Positions 25,436 to 35,617 of a DNA stretch of 54,564 nt are shown here, piece by piece (within the stretch, counting starts at the first letter, position 1; each line of letters opens with the position of its first letter). Both the position numbers and the translations under genes were made by a program. The notes under the pieces are model-generated. The model did not search any database. It saw nothing but the letters and a program-made list of their open reading frames with translations, and was not told where the DNA came from. This DNA comes from Saprospiraceae bacterium (GTDB lineage Bacteria > Bacteroidota > Bacteroidia > Chitinophagales > Saprospiraceae), in contig JAEUUP010000162.1 in assembly GCA_016787525.1 (NCBI GenBank), forward strand, positions 1-54,564, in the 5' to 3' direction.

Positions 25436-27058
25436 ATGAAATCTATCGTATTGGTAGCTTGCTTTTTCGCAGCAATCTTTTTTTCAGCAGTTACAACTTT
25501 TGCACAACCACAAATTTTCCCATCTGGTATCCTTTCGTCTGGTATGGAAACAGCCGACAAGAAAGTTACCGATTTTATGAAAAAATGGAGTATTGAAGGT
25601 GGCTCTATCGCCGTACTCAAAGATGGTCGTTTGGTATATGCCAAAGGTTTTGGCTACGCCGATGTGAACGAACAACGAGCTGTCACACCTTACAGCGTAT
25701 TTCGCATCGCAAGCGTGACAAAACCTGTCACTTGTATTGCAATCATGCAATTGGTTGAAAAAGGCGTTATTGGTTTGGACGATAAAGTTTTTGGTGCAAC
25801 AGGTTTACTCCCTGAATACAACAATCTCATCACCGACAACCGCATGAGGAGCATCACTGTCCGCCAAATACTCAAGCATCAAGGCGGTTGGAATCGCAAA
25901 TGGGACAGCAATGGCAAGGCATATAGTCCCGAATTTGAACCCACTATTAACAAAAAAGACGAAATTATTGCTTCTGAAGGAGAATACACCCGCAAAGCCA
26001 CAATGGATTTTATGGTCAAACGTAAATTAGATTTCAAACCCGGTGACTCAACGGAATATTCAAACTTTGGTTACTTCGTTTTGGGACGTATCATTGTCAA
26101 AAAAAGCGGTTTGACTTACGAAAATTATCTGCGCCAAAATATTTTTGAACCATTGGGCATTGGCAGTATGAAAATTGGTAGTGACAATGCCAGTGGGTTA
26201 GCCGCAGGAGAAGTCAATTATTATGGTGGCAATCCATTTACTTATTCTATGGATATGATGGATGCGCACGGCGGTTTGATTGCATCAGCTCCTGCATTGG
26301 GTTTGATTATGAGGAGTGTGGACAAAGATTGTCCTATCGGTAAAAAATTGCTCAAACCTGCGACCATTGACACCATGTTCCAAAAAGGTCTTTGTTGGGG
26401 ACGGAACAATACTTACAAAACATATCAACACAATGGTCGTTTGTCAGGCACATCTTCATATATCTCATTGGGAGACAATGGCTTTAGTATAGTTGCACTG
26501 TTCAATCGCACAAATAGCGATAGTGATATTTACAGTGAAATGAATGATATGATGTGGAGTTTGACGAAAGACATTACAGTTCCCACACACAATTTATACG
26601 ACAACGATGCTGTTATGTGGCGTGTACCCAATGCACAATACCAAGCCAAATTCGATGAAATGAAGGCAAAAGGTTATCGTCCTGCGGTTATTGAAGGTTT
26701 CACAGAAAATGGGAATGCCAATTTTGATGTAGTTTTCAGAAAAGCAGAACAAGGTTTTGTTGCTTTCCACAATTTAACAGCCGAGCAATATCAAGCTAAA
26801 TTTGATGAATTGCAAAAACCAAATTACAAAGGTTGGGATTTGGCAACCATTACAAATTATGCTGTGAACGGTACAGTCTATTATGCAGGCGTTTTTGTCC
26901 AAACCAACAAGCCTAATTGGGCGGCCAAGCATCACCAAAGTGAAAACGAATTCAATGCTTCACGCCAACAATTGGTTGCACAAGGCTATAAATTGGTGCA
27001 AGGAAGTCGTACTATCTTGAATGGAAAAACGTATATTGCTTCACTTTTTTCAAAATAA
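25436..27058 (+). CDS. Serine hydrolase (beta-lactamase/class C PBP family) with C-terminal tandem repeats
   Basis: 540 residues. Signal peptide about 1-24 (ending TFAQ). Serine beta-lactamase-like domain (about 40-370): nucleophile motif SVTK at 93-96, YSN at 208-210, and HNGRLSG in the position of the KTG/HxG box. The C-terminus carries repeats of the BTRD1 type (QYQAKFDEMKAKGYRPAVIEGF, QYQAKFDELQKPNYKGWDLATI and a third degenerate copy). This layout is seen in secreted esterases and peptidases of this superfamily. It probably acts in the periplasm or outside. The substrate is unknown. An intergenic motif copy follows the gene. Confidence 0.9.
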   Translation: MKSIVLVACFFAAIFFSAVTTFAQPQIFPSGILSSGMETADKKVTDFMKKWSIEGGSIAVLKDGRLVYAKGFGYADVNEQRAVTPYSVFRIASVTKPVTCIAIMQLVEKGVIGLDDKVFGATGLLPEYNNLITDNRMRSITVRQILKHQGGWNRKWDSNGKAYSPEFEPTINKKDEIIASEGEYTRKATMDFMVKRKLDFKPGDSTEYSNFGYFVLGRIIVKKSGLTYENYLRQNIFEPLGIGSMKIGSDNASGLAAGEVNYYGGNPFTYSMDMMDAHGGLIASAPALGLIMRSVDKDCPIGKKLLKPATIDTMFQKGLCWGRNNTYKTYQHNGRLSGTSSYISLGDNGFSIVALFNRTNSDSDIYSEMNDMMWSLTKDITVPTHNLYDNDAVMWRVPNAQYQAKFDEMKAKGYRPAVIEGFTENGNANFDVVFRKAEQGFVAFHNLTAEQYQAKFDELQKPNYKGWDLATITNYAVNGTVYYAGVFVQTNKPNWAAKHHQSENEFNASRQQLVAQGYKLVQGSRTILNGKTYIASLFSK

Positions 27059-27143
27059 ATAAACAGATTTAGCGTGATACTGAGGGGGGTAAATAACAGA
27101 TTTATTTACCCCTTTTTTTTAAATAATCAAAAAATCAAAAGCA

Positions 27144-27758
27144 ATGAAAAACATGTCTTTGTTCCGTCTTTTTATCATTCCTATGCTGTTTTGCTGCGTT
27201 CATACAACTTTTGCGCAAAACATACAGAATATTCAAAACCCGCAAAACCCGCAAGGTATTATCCGCGACGAAATTATCTTTTTGGAAGGGACAACACTTC
27301 CAGCTAATGCACAAACAGCATCGCATACCCAAACCATCATTAATGGACCACCGCCCTTTGCTGTGTTCAATAGCAGCTTAAATGGCATAAGCAACCGAAT
27401 CAATGCTGTTAAACCCAATCAACAAGAAACAAAATGGCAGGATCGCAGCATTGAATGGTTTCGATTGCCCAATAAATTTGATAATACTCAAGAAGGTTAT
27501 ATCATTCGGATTGTAGCCCCTAACTCTGGTCAAACACTCTGTCAATTTGCTTTAGGTAAAGCTAATGACCGTGCCAAAATTTATAAGAACAACGAAACCA
27601 CTATTGAGTATGACCAAGAGCATAAAATCGCTACTTTGAAAGTGAACAGCAAAGCGATCTGCCTCGTTAAGTTGGAAAAAGAACAATTCATTATTCAGCT
27701 TGCTTCCTCTACACAAGCTCCTTTTGATATATTTATCAAGTCAGGTGATAAATTGTAG
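27144..27758 (+). CDS. Secreted protein of unknown function
   Basis: 204 residues. Signal peptide about 1-24 (ending TTFAQ), then an Asn/Gln-rich stretch (NIQNIQNPQNPQG) and a mostly beta domain (EWFRLPNKFD, GYIIRIVAPNSGQTLCQFALG, KIATLKVNSKAICLVKLEKEQFIIQLASS). No family is recognised. It is 85 bp downstream of the serine hydrolase on the same strand. Confidence 0.7.
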   Translation: MKNMSLFRLFIIPMLFCCVHTTFAQNIQNIQNPQNPQGIIRDEIIFLEGTTLPANAQTASHTQTIINGPPPFAVFNSSLNGISNRINAVKPNQQETKWQDRSIEWFRLPNKFDNTQEGYIIRIVAPNSGQTLCQFALGKANDRAKIYKNNETTIEYDQEHKIATLKVNSKAICLVKLEKEQFIIQLASSTQAPFDIFIKSGDKL

Positions 27759-27820
27759 ATTTTAAGTAGTCAAAAATAAGTTTTCGTACATTTCAAACGC
27801 CGTCTTTGGCGGCGAAAAGG

Positions 27821-27913
27821 ACTTTGAGGAGCGAGCGATTTTTTGATTAAAATTTTGGCTTTGCCAAAATTTTAATCAAAAAATCGCTCGCTCCAATAGA
27901 AAACTTTCAAAGT
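27821..27913. repeat. Long hairpin with GGAGCGAG ends (copy 2)
   Basis: Perfect 32-bp arms at 27828-27859 and 27863-27894 around a TTT loop. An outer ACTTTGA (27821-27827) pairs with TCAAAGT (27907-27913) across a small internal loop. The outer end GGAGCGAGCG and the inner end TTTTGGC/GCCAAAA match copy 1 at 14670-14728; the central arm sequence differs. It lies between convergent genes, close to but separate from the terminator of the SprB-like gene. Confidence 0.9.
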
Positions 27914-27953
27914 ACGTCTTTTGCGCGTAACGCAAATTGACAGCGTTTTGGAG

Positions 27954-27990
27954 TAAAAAAAGCGTCCTGCTCGGAGAGAAGCAGGACGCT
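27954..27990 (-). terminator. Intrinsic terminator of the SprB-like gene
   Basis: On the minus strand, 11-bp arms AGCGTCCTGCT/AGCAGGACGCT (27961-27971 and 27980-27990) followed by seven T's. It starts 26 bp after the stop codon. Confidence 0.9.
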
Positions 27991-28016
27991 GGCAATTAAA
28001 GATTTCGTTTGGAAAA

Positions 28017-31000
28017 TTATTTCAATACGGTTATATTTCCTTTTTTAAAAAACTGCTCGCCTTTCTGACACACGCCTTTGACGTAGTAGCCATAGACATC
28101 AGGGCAGACAGGCTGACCGTTGTGTTTGCCATCCCAGCCTTCATTTCTGTCTTTGGTTACAAATACTTGCTCACCCCAGCGGTTGTAAATCACAAACTCC
28201 ATAGAGGTCAAATAGTCACCGCGAACAAAAACTTTTTCGTTTGTACCATCTCCGTTTGGAGAGAAGGCGCGTGGGATGAAGACATAGGGTTCTGCACACT
28301 CTGGCACAAGTACACGCAGCTGAACTTGGGCTGTATCTTGGCAACCGAAACTATCTGTCACAGTGACGATATAAGTTGTGGTTTCCTTTGGTGATGCTGT
28401 GGTCGAGGCCGAATTTGGATTCGTAACAGTTGCTGATGGTGACCACGCATATGTAAAGCCTGTACCTGTTGGAGAAGCCAAAAGTGTTGCTAAATCGTTG
28501 ATATAAATGGTTTTAACGCTGGTAGTTGCTTTGGCATCTACGGAATGTGTTTTTAAAGTAATGGTGTCTGTTAATGTACAACCATATTGGTTTCTATAAA
28601 CACCAATAAGGCGACCATCTGCATTGGCGCGAATAATAGGACGTAATGAGTCATTGTTTGTAAAACCTGTAATAAGACTTGTTGGCGACCATGTCACTCT
28701 GACAATATCTCCTGCATTAAGATTCGTTACAGTGAGGGCTTTATTAATATCTGTACATAAATCAACAGTTGCTGTACGGTCAATGCGGATTGTTCGATTA
28801 TTAACAACAATACTATCCACGCCAATACAACCACTTGTATCTTTACTACGCACATAATAAATACCACTACCTAAAGCAGGTGTAACAAGCAGTGTCGCAC
28901 CTGTGCTTGAAACTGGGGTGAAACTGCGGTTATTTGACCACTCAAAATTAGTCAAATTGCTCGTCGCACGCAAAGTAATACGATCACTCGAACAAACCGT
29001 TGTATCTCTACCCGCATCAACGATTACTGCATCTTTATCCGATACATTGACAGTCAAAGTCACTGTATTCAAACACGTCAGACTTGTTGGCACTAAAGTT
29101 ACTGTAAAAGTACCTGCATTTGTATAGGTATAACTTGGATTATTAGCGGTTGAGCCTGCTGTTGGATTAGCAGGATCGCCAAAAACCCAACGCCATTGAC
29201 CCGCAAATGGGCTACTGTTGAAGAAATTGATTTTTTTCGGACCACAATCGCGTTTATACGACAAATCTGGCGTGCCTAAGTTGGGTATGGTTGACACCAC
29301 AACTGAGTCTCTTTTTGTACAGCCGTAAGAGTTTGTCATGGTCACATAAATTTTTGTAAAACCTGCCAATGTGGGTGTTACACCAGTCGTTGGTATAGAA
29401 TCGCCTGTTGACCACTTAAATCTTGGTGGAAAGGTTGGATTCAGATTGGTTGCTGTCACGGAAACACGTGTATTGACACAGGTGACAATCGTGTCTGGGA
29501 TATCTACTCTAATATTATCAAGAGGGAAACGCAACGACAATGTATCAGTACAGCCTTCTGCTGAACGCACGACAAGACGTGCTTCGCCAAAAAATCCGCC
29601 GTATAGAATATCTGGGCTTTCCTCTGTTGAAGTCTTATTACCTGTTAATAGCCATGAGTAAGTCACACTGGCTGATTGAGCTGTTGAGTTATTGGTCAAA
29701 CGCATGATGACACTATCGCGCAAACAACCTTGTGGCTGGAGCGCAAATTGTGCTTTGACAGCACCCGTGTCCACAATCTTAATATTTGACAAAGAACTTA
29801 TACAACCCGAAGCATCGTTGACTGTCACAGAATATGTACCAGGACGCAAACCTGTGCGGGTTGCAGGCTGCCCTGTTCCTGTCAAATCACCCCAAGTATA
29901 AGTAAATGGAGCTGTGCCACCTGCGGGTGCTATCGCGATTTGACCATTGATTCTGCCACAAGTAGCGTTTGTTACTGAGGGGGTCGGCGCGATAGGCGAA
30001 TTGGCAGTAACTGTCACTGTACCAGAAACAGCCTCACAACCTCTTGCATCTGTAATAGTCACAGTATAAGTGCCTGCTGCTAAGTTGGTGGCGGTTTGTG
30101 TTGTCTGACCATTGCTCCATTTATATGTGAGTGGTGTTTGAGCTCCTGTAACATTGGTCACAGTTGCTGAACCTGTTGCACCAACACATGCAGAAGGTGT
30201 TGTAGAAGTTGTGATAACGAAATTGCCAATAGATTTTACAGTTGTTGTAGCATTGGTCGAACAACCGTTGGCATCTTTAATAGTGACAGTGTATGTACCA
30301 CCTGCTACGTTTGTGATAGACGACGTAGTTGCACCATTACTCCATAAATAGGAGTAAGGAGCTGTACCACCTGTCACTGTTGCCGTTGAGACAGAACCCG
30401 TTGACAAACCACAACTGGTTGCTGTTGAATTTAATGTTGCAGAAATAGTTGCCACAGGAGCAACGACCACTTGTTTAGATTGTTGGCAGCCTGAGCCATC
30501 GGTGATGGTGACGGTGTAAGTAGCGACACCTACATTTGAAATAGTAGCAGTTGTCGCACCGTTGCTCCATAAGTAGGCGTAGGGCGCATTACCACCCGTT
30601 ACACTTGTCACCGTTGCCGAACCTGTTGGTGTCGCACAAGATGAAGCAGTAGAAGTCGTATTGATGACAAAATTTGTCGCTGTACCATTCACTTGAGCCG
30701 TAGCTACCACAGAACAGCCCGCATTGTCTGTCACTGTGACAGAGTAGCTACTGGCAGCCAAGTTTGTGGCTGTTGAAGTCGTCGCACCATTGCTCCAACG
30801 GTATGTAAATGGCGCAACACCACCTGTTGTAACGCTGACGGTTGCTGTACCTGTCGTACCATTACAAATTGTATTTGTCGAGCTGGTTGTAACTGTAAAA
30901 CTGGGTAAAGCAACTACTTCCAAAACAGATCCTCTCGTACAACCTGCTGCATCTGAAACAGTTACAAAGTAAGTACCAGGAGCTAAACCTGTGATGGTGG

Positions 31001-31955
31001 CTGTATTGCCCCCATTGTGCCAACGATATGAATATGGTGCAACACCACCTGTCACACTCGTTACAGAAGCTGTGCCTGTCGCGGCACCGCATACTGAGGG
31101 GGTACTTGCTGTTGTCAAAACCAAATTAGAATTGGTGTTAATAGCAGCTGTGGCAACTGACGAACAACCTGTTGCATCCGTCACAGTCACTGTATAAATG
31201 CCAGCAGATAAGTTGGAAATGCTGGAAGTCGTCGCACCATTGCTCCATTGATAGGTATATGGAGCTGTGCCACCTGTCACACTTGTGATTGTAGCAGAGC
31301 CATTGGCGGCATTACAATCTGCCTTATTGGTGGTCAATGCAATTTGAGGACCATTCGTCGCTTGAACTTCCACTGAGCGAGCGATGGCACAACCTGCCGC
31401 ATCGAATACAGTGACATAATACACACTCGGACGCACGTTTGAGATAGTCTGAGTTGTACCACCATTGTTCCAGGCATACGTATAAGGAGCTGTACCACCT
31501 GTTACGCCAGTAACCGTTGCCATACCTGTATTGCTCCCACAAGCAGCGGGTGATGAAGCCAGCGACAAAGTCATATTACTAGGTGCAGTGATTGCCACTC
31601 CAGATGTTCCTGTATTGCCAGCAGCATCTGTCACAGTAACAGTATAATTGCCCACTGCAAGACCTGATACTGAGGGGGTCGTCGCACCGTTACTCCAACG
31701 GTAAGAATAGGGTGCAGTACCACCCGCGATGACTGTAACGGATGCAGTCCCTGTTGCACCACCACATACTGAATTCGTCGCAGCCATTTGGAGGGCTAAA
31801 CTACCTACGACTTCATGATCAGTTGTTTTAGAAGATAAAACTGATGTTTTCTCCGCCTCTTCGTTTGCAGCAGTTACACTGAATGGCAAACACACTGCAC
31901 TGAAGGCTATGATAGCTAAAATGCTTGTTTTCAATATATTAAAGCGACTGTCCAT
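28017..31955 (-). CDS. SprB-repeat surface protein with T9SS type B (gliding-associated) C-terminal domain
   Basis: 1312 residues. Signal peptide about 1-29. Nine tandem SprB-type repeats of about 75 residues (pattern C...TG.A.V..VTGG.APY.Y.WSNGATT..I.NL..G.Y.VTVTDA.GC) fill about residues 55-735. PKD-like domains follow, including a WRWVFGDP segment. The last 90 residues (VFIPRAFSPNGDGTNEKVFV ... KKGNITVLK) are the gliding-motility-associated C-terminal domain, i.e. a T9SS type B signal. Likely a cell-surface adhesin. It forms a cluster with the OmpA-like and PorP/SprF genes upstream, the usual trio for type B cargo. Three motif copies fall at non-equivalent repeat positions. Confidence 0.93.
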   Translation of the reverse strand: MDSRFNILKTSILAIIAFSAVCLPFSVTAANEEAEKTSVLSSKTTDHEVVGSLALQMAATNSVCGGATGTASVTVIAGGTAPYSYRWSNGATTPSVSGLAVGNYTVTVTDAAGNTGTSGVAITAPSNMTLSLASSPAACGSNTGMATVTGVTGGTAPYTYAWNNGGTTQTISNVRPSVYYVTVFDAAGCAIARSVEVQATNGPQIALTTNKADCNAANGSATITSVTGGTAPYTYQWSNGATTSSISNLSAGIYTVTVTDATGCSSVATAAINTNSNLVLTTASTPSVCGAATGTASVTSVTGGVAPYSYRWHNGGNTATITGLAPGTYFVTVSDAAGCTRGSVLEVVALPSFTVTTSSTNTICNGTTGTATVSVTTGGVAPFTYRWSNGATTSTATNLAASSYSVTVTDNAGCSVVATAQVNGTATNFVINTTSTASSCATPTGSATVTSVTGGNAPYAYLWSNGATTATISNVGVATYTVTITDGSGCQQSKQVVVAPVATISATLNSTATSCGLSTGSVSTATVTGGTAPYSYLWSNGATTSSITNVAGGTYTVTIKDANGCSTNATTTVKSIGNFVITTSTTPSACVGATGSATVTNVTGAQTPLTYKWSNGQTTQTATNLAAGTYTVTITDARGCEAVSGTVTVTANSPIAPTPSVTNATCGRINGQIAIAPAGGTAPFTYTWGDLTGTGQPATRTGLRPGTYSVTVNDASGCISSLSNIKIVDTGAVKAQFALQPQGCLRDSVIMRLTNNSTAQSASVTYSWLLTGNKTSTEESPDILYGGFFGEARLVVRSAEGCTDTLSLRFPLDNIRVDIPDTIVTCVNTRVSVTATNLNPTFPPRFKWSTGDSIPTTGVTPTLAGFTKIYVTMTNSYGCTKRDSVVVSTIPNLGTPDLSYKRDCGPKKINFFNSSPFAGQWRWVFGDPANPTAGSTANNPSYTYTNAGTFTVTLVPTSLTCLNTVTLTVNVSDKDAVIVDAGRDTTVCSSDRITLRATSNLTNFEWSNNRSFTPVSSTGATLLVTPALGSGIYYVRSKDTSGCIGVDSIVVNNRTIRIDRTATVDLCTDINKALTVTNLNAGDIVRVTWSPTSLITGFTNNDSLRPIIRANADGRLIGVYRNQYGCTLTDTITLKTHSVDAKATTSVKTIYINDLATLLASPTGTGFTYAWSPSATVTNPNSASTTASPKETTTYIVTVTDSFGCQDTAQVQLRVLVPECAEPYVFIPRAFSPNGDGTNEKVFVRGDYLTSMEFVIYNRWGEQVFVTKDRNEGWDGKHNGQPVCPDVYGYYVKGVCQKGEQFFKKGNITVLK

Positions 31956-32039
31956 GTCTTGTCTTAATTTTTTTTAACAGAATCAAGATTTGGGTAAATC
32001 TTTGTTAATCAATGATGCCAATTTCAATGAATTGACATT

Positions 32040-35000
32040 TTAGTTTTTATAGAAAACATTGTTCAAAATAACAATATCCTTGACAACAACTTTGCGCTCG
32101 CGCGATGCTTCGATACTATAAATAGAAGAAACATTGCTTTGGTCGTCGCTTACACTCGTATTGACTTCGCCAAAGGGCTGAACGCTGATTTTCAACTGAC
32201 CACTTGTGATATATTTTTTCAAAATACCACCACTAACAGATGAGAAATGGTTTATTACGGAATTGACCCGACGGCTTGCCAATCTTTGGTTGTAAACAGC
32301 ATTTGCCAAAGGTGACGCATAGCCTTCTACAATAATCTCGAGTTGGTAGCCGCGTTGCAAATAATTGCGTAAAATATTTGAAAAACCAACCAATTTATCA
32401 TAGCCTCCTTTGATGTCTCTCTCAAAAAACGCATTCATTTCGTTTTGCGAACCGACAATGCCCCCAGAAGCCGCTATCATTTTGTTATAAGCACTTAAAA
32501 AGTCACGTTTACGCACAATAAATTGACGGAAAGTAGCATCATAAGTTGTTGATGTTGTTTCGCTTGTCGCAGCTCCTGCAGGTTTGTCATTGTCGAAATA
32601 CAAAGTCAATGGCAAACCACTAAAAGGTGTCATATAAACTGTATCTGTTGACACGGTTTTATCCCCCTCAGTATAAGTGCTGTATTTACTCACAACACCC
32701 TCGCTATAACCTGCAACAGTACCTTTTACAAGATAATCCTTTGTCACATCTACACTATATTGATAGCCTTTACCCTTACGTTTGGCTTTTCCAAGCATTT
32801 TGTCTGTATATTGGTCGAAAAGCTCTACAGAACCTGTATTATTAATTACTTGACCTGTATAAGAGTCCACAAACACCAATTCATAACGTTTTGTCGTTAC
32901 TGCCGCTTTTTTAGTAGTTAATTCTTTTGGATATTTCACACCCAATTCGTCTGTTGAGGCTTTGCTTGATTTTGATTTATTTTTTTTGAATTTTGATTTA
33001 CTGTGCTCTAAGTCCACATCCCCTAAAGTTGTGTTTTTCTTAGGACGTTTGCCAAATTCATCAGAATCAAAATAAATCCCCAAGGCATCACTCAAACTAT
33101 AGTTATCATTCGGGTTGTATTGGAAAACATTAATTTCTTTAATTTCGACTTTTCGTTCTTTCATCGCAGCTACACTATATACTGAAAGGCGGCGATTCTT
33201 TACATCATCACTCACACCTGTACTGGCTCTGTCTTCGCCATAAGGCTCAACACGCAAACGCAACTGACCATTTTTGATGTATTGACGGAAAACACCTCCT
33301 TGATATTTATAGAAATGGTTGATGACAGCACTCACACGGCGAGAAGTCAAAATACGGTTGTACTCTGTCTCGGCTAATGGAGATGCATAACCTTCCAAAA
33401 CGATTTCCATACCATAGCCATTACTCAAATATTTTATCAATTTATTTGAGAAATCATTCAATTTATCGTATCCAAACTTGATATTGTTTTGGAAGAAATT
33501 AGATATTTCATTTGCACCACTAGCACTCACATCTTTGCTTTTTTCATAATAGCTACTCAAGTATTCACCTTGCTTAGCATAGTAAGCATTATATGTTTCG
33601 CTATAAGTGTAGATGGTTGTTTTGTCCCGAGAGCGTGGGTTGGGATGGTCATTATCATAATACAGGGTTAAAGGCAGACCACTAAATGGTGTCAAATATA
33701 AAGAATCTGAATAAGAAAACTTTGTAATCGTCGAACTCCAAGCTTCTATCACACGCGTTTTAGAATCCTTATCGTAAGTCTCCTTATGAGCCGAAATCAA
33801 ATAAGATTTTCCAAACTCTATACCATCCCAAGTCATCAAATTGCCAGATAGTGTTTCAGAGGCGAGGAGTGTTTTGCCATCAGCTGTGCGGATATCCACT
33901 GTTGCACCATCAATGGCTTTGCGGTCAATTTTGTCAAAAACATAGATTTGCAAACGCAAATTGGGTTTCAACGTCAGTTTTTTCGCAACAGCAGTCATTG
34001 GCATAAAGAGCCCCTTTGTGTCAAACTCGATCGTATCGGGCATATAGCCTTTCTTTGAAGCAATCAATCGGTATTTTTTATTAGGGTCTAATGGAAATTG
34101 AAACCCATTTCCTTCCATATTGACTTCATATTTGATGGTTTCACCTGTTTCAATATCAACAAGGTCAATGCGGCAACCTTTCAATTCTTTGCCGCCTTCT
34201 GCCAAAAACGTTGATGCATCAAGTGCCACTTTAATATTCTGAACCCAAACATCACTGCAACTTTCATCTTTATCGGTTGCATCTTTTGCTCCACTGACTG
34301 TTGGACGATTAGATGCAAAAAAGTATTTCGCATTCTCAGGACTAAATGAGGCATACATATCATCGTAGCTAGAATTCATCGGATAGCCAATATTAACTGG
34401 CGTTGCGAACCCTGCTGCTGTTTTCTCTGCTTTAAAAATATCAAAACCACCTAAAGTTTTACCCCCCTCAGTAGAAAATAGTAAAATCTGAGGTCCATTG
34501 AGGAAAAACGGTGTAATATCATCTTTGTCTGTGTTGATTGCCGATAAATTGACGGGTGGATTGACCGTGCCATCTGTTTCAATATCAGCTGCCCAAATAT
34601 CCATACCGCCTTTGCCATTTCTTCTATCCGACACAAAATAAAGCACATCTTTACCCTTGGCTTTGTCAAAACCAATATTGGGTTGGGTGGCTGTAAATCC
34701 TGCGATATTAATGGTAGTTGTGTCCAACAAACTCGGTTTATCCCAGCTACCATCAGCTGCTTTGGCACGCACATAAATTTTACAACCAAATGCACCATTG
34801 CCATTTTGTTCGCAAAGATTGTAGTACAAACGAGACCCCTCAGTATTGGGCGCATAGTGTGCTGTGTGGATACCCGAAATTTGAGAATTGATCGCCAATG
34901 GCATGGCTTTATCTTTCAAATTGGTAGAGTAAATATTAGTAACTGGTAAAGCCTCAGGTGATTTGAAATAGGCCGATGTGTAAAAAAAGGTTGTACCATA

Positions 35001-35519
35001 TTGCACAGGGGCAGCATCCACAAAATTCGTATTGACTTTGTCATCTAAATGTAGTACATCATAAGGTTTCGCTTGGGTCACTTCTTTTGCCCATTTGATA
35101 GACTCTATTTCAGCTAAAGCAGCTGATTGCATTTGCCCTGGCGTTGCTGCATATTTTTCAAACAGCGTCAAGGCTGCATCGTATTTGCCAAGAATTTTTT
35201 TAATCGAAGCCAATCTGAAATCGAGCAATGGTTGTGTATTACTCAATTCTGGCTTTTTAGACATCGCCTCATAATATTTTTCTGCAACCGTGAAATGACG
35301 TGTCAAGCGAGCAGCTTCAGCTGCTTTCCAATACAAATCGCTGCGTTCAGGTTCGTCATTGAGTATGGTGAGGTAGTAGGTTAAAGCTGAATTATTATCT
35401 TTGAGTTCGACAGCTTCCTCCGCTTTATTCTGAAATTGATTCGCTGTGATAACTTGTGCATGGGTCTGATGCAACAGAAAAGCACTAAGAAAAACAAGAG
35501 CGATGTAATATTTTTTCAT
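32040..35519 (-). CDS. OmpA-like protein with TPR, PD40 repeats and a duplicated C-terminal domain
   Basis: 1159 residues. Signal peptide about 1-21. TPR region (about 22-150), PD40/WD40-like blades (about 185-430, for example DVLYFVSDRRNGKGGMDIWAA), and carboxypeptidase-regulatory-like beta domains (about 440-610). Then two copies of a block beginning MTPFSGLPLTLYFDND and containing an OmpA-like peptidoglycan-binding core: LEGYASPLAETEYNRILTSRRV near 690-710 and VEGYASPLANAVYNQRLASRR near 1080. Single-copy relatives accompany SprB/PorP-SprF systems and may anchor the surface machinery to peptidoglycan. The duplication is unusual. It lies 84 bp upstream of the SprB-like gene. Confidence 0.9.
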   Translation of the reverse strand: MKKYYIALVFLSAFLLHQTHAQVITANQFQNKAEEAVELKDNNSALTYYLTILNDEPERSDLYWKAAEAARLTRHFTVAEKYYEAMSKKPELSNTQPLLDFRLASIKKILGKYDAALTLFEKYAATPGQMQSAALAEIESIKWAKEVTQAKPYDVLHLDDKVNTNFVDAAPVQYGTTFFYTSAYFKSPEALPVTNIYSTNLKDKAMPLAINSQISGIHTAHYAPNTEGSRLYYNLCEQNGNGAFGCKIYVRAKAADGSWDKPSLLDTTTINIAGFTATQPNIGFDKAKGKDVLYFVSDRRNGKGGMDIWAADIETDGTVNPPVNLSAINTDKDDITPFFLNGPQILLFSTEGGKTLGGFDIFKAEKTAAGFATPVNIGYPMNSSYDDMYASFSPENAKYFFASNRPTVSGAKDATDKDESCSDVWVQNIKVALDASTFLAEGGKELKGCRIDLVDIETGETIKYEVNMEGNGFQFPLDPNKKYRLIASKKGYMPDTIEFDTKGLFMPMTAVAKKLTLKPNLRLQIYVFDKIDRKAIDGATVDIRTADGKTLLASETLSGNLMTWDGIEFGKSYLISAHKETYDKDSKTRVIEAWSSTITKFSYSDSLYLTPFSGLPLTLYYDNDHPNPRSRDKTTIYTYSETYNAYYAKQGEYLSSYYEKSKDVSASGANEISNFFQNNIKFGYDKLNDFSNKLIKYLSNGYGMEIVLEGYASPLAETEYNRILTSRRVSAVINHFYKYQGGVFRQYIKNGQLRLRVEPYGEDRASTGVSDDVKNRRLSVYSVAAMKERKVEIKEINVFQYNPNDNYSLSDALGIYFDSDEFGKRPKKNTTLGDVDLEHSKSKFKKNKSKSSKASTDELGVKYPKELTTKKAAVTTKRYELVFVDSYTGQVINNTGSVELFDQYTDKMLGKAKRKGKGYQYSVDVTKDYLVKGTVAGYSEGVVSKYSTYTEGDKTVSTDTVYMTPFSGLPLTLYFDNDKPAGAATSETTSTTYDATFRQFIVRKRDFLSAYNKMIAASGGIVGSQNEMNAFFERDIKGGYDKLVGFSNILRNYLQRGYQLEIIVEGYASPLANAVYNQRLASRRVNSVINHFSSVSGGILKKYITSGQLKISVQPFGEVNTSVSDDQSNVSSIYSIEASRERKVVVKDIVILNNVFYKN

Positions 35520-35617
35520 TTTTGTTTAGTTATATTGTAAGAGCCACGTCTAAAGAAGTCGTTTACTGCTTATATTTTCATGATTGAATATTTATGCCAT
35601 ACTGAGGGGGCCTATTT

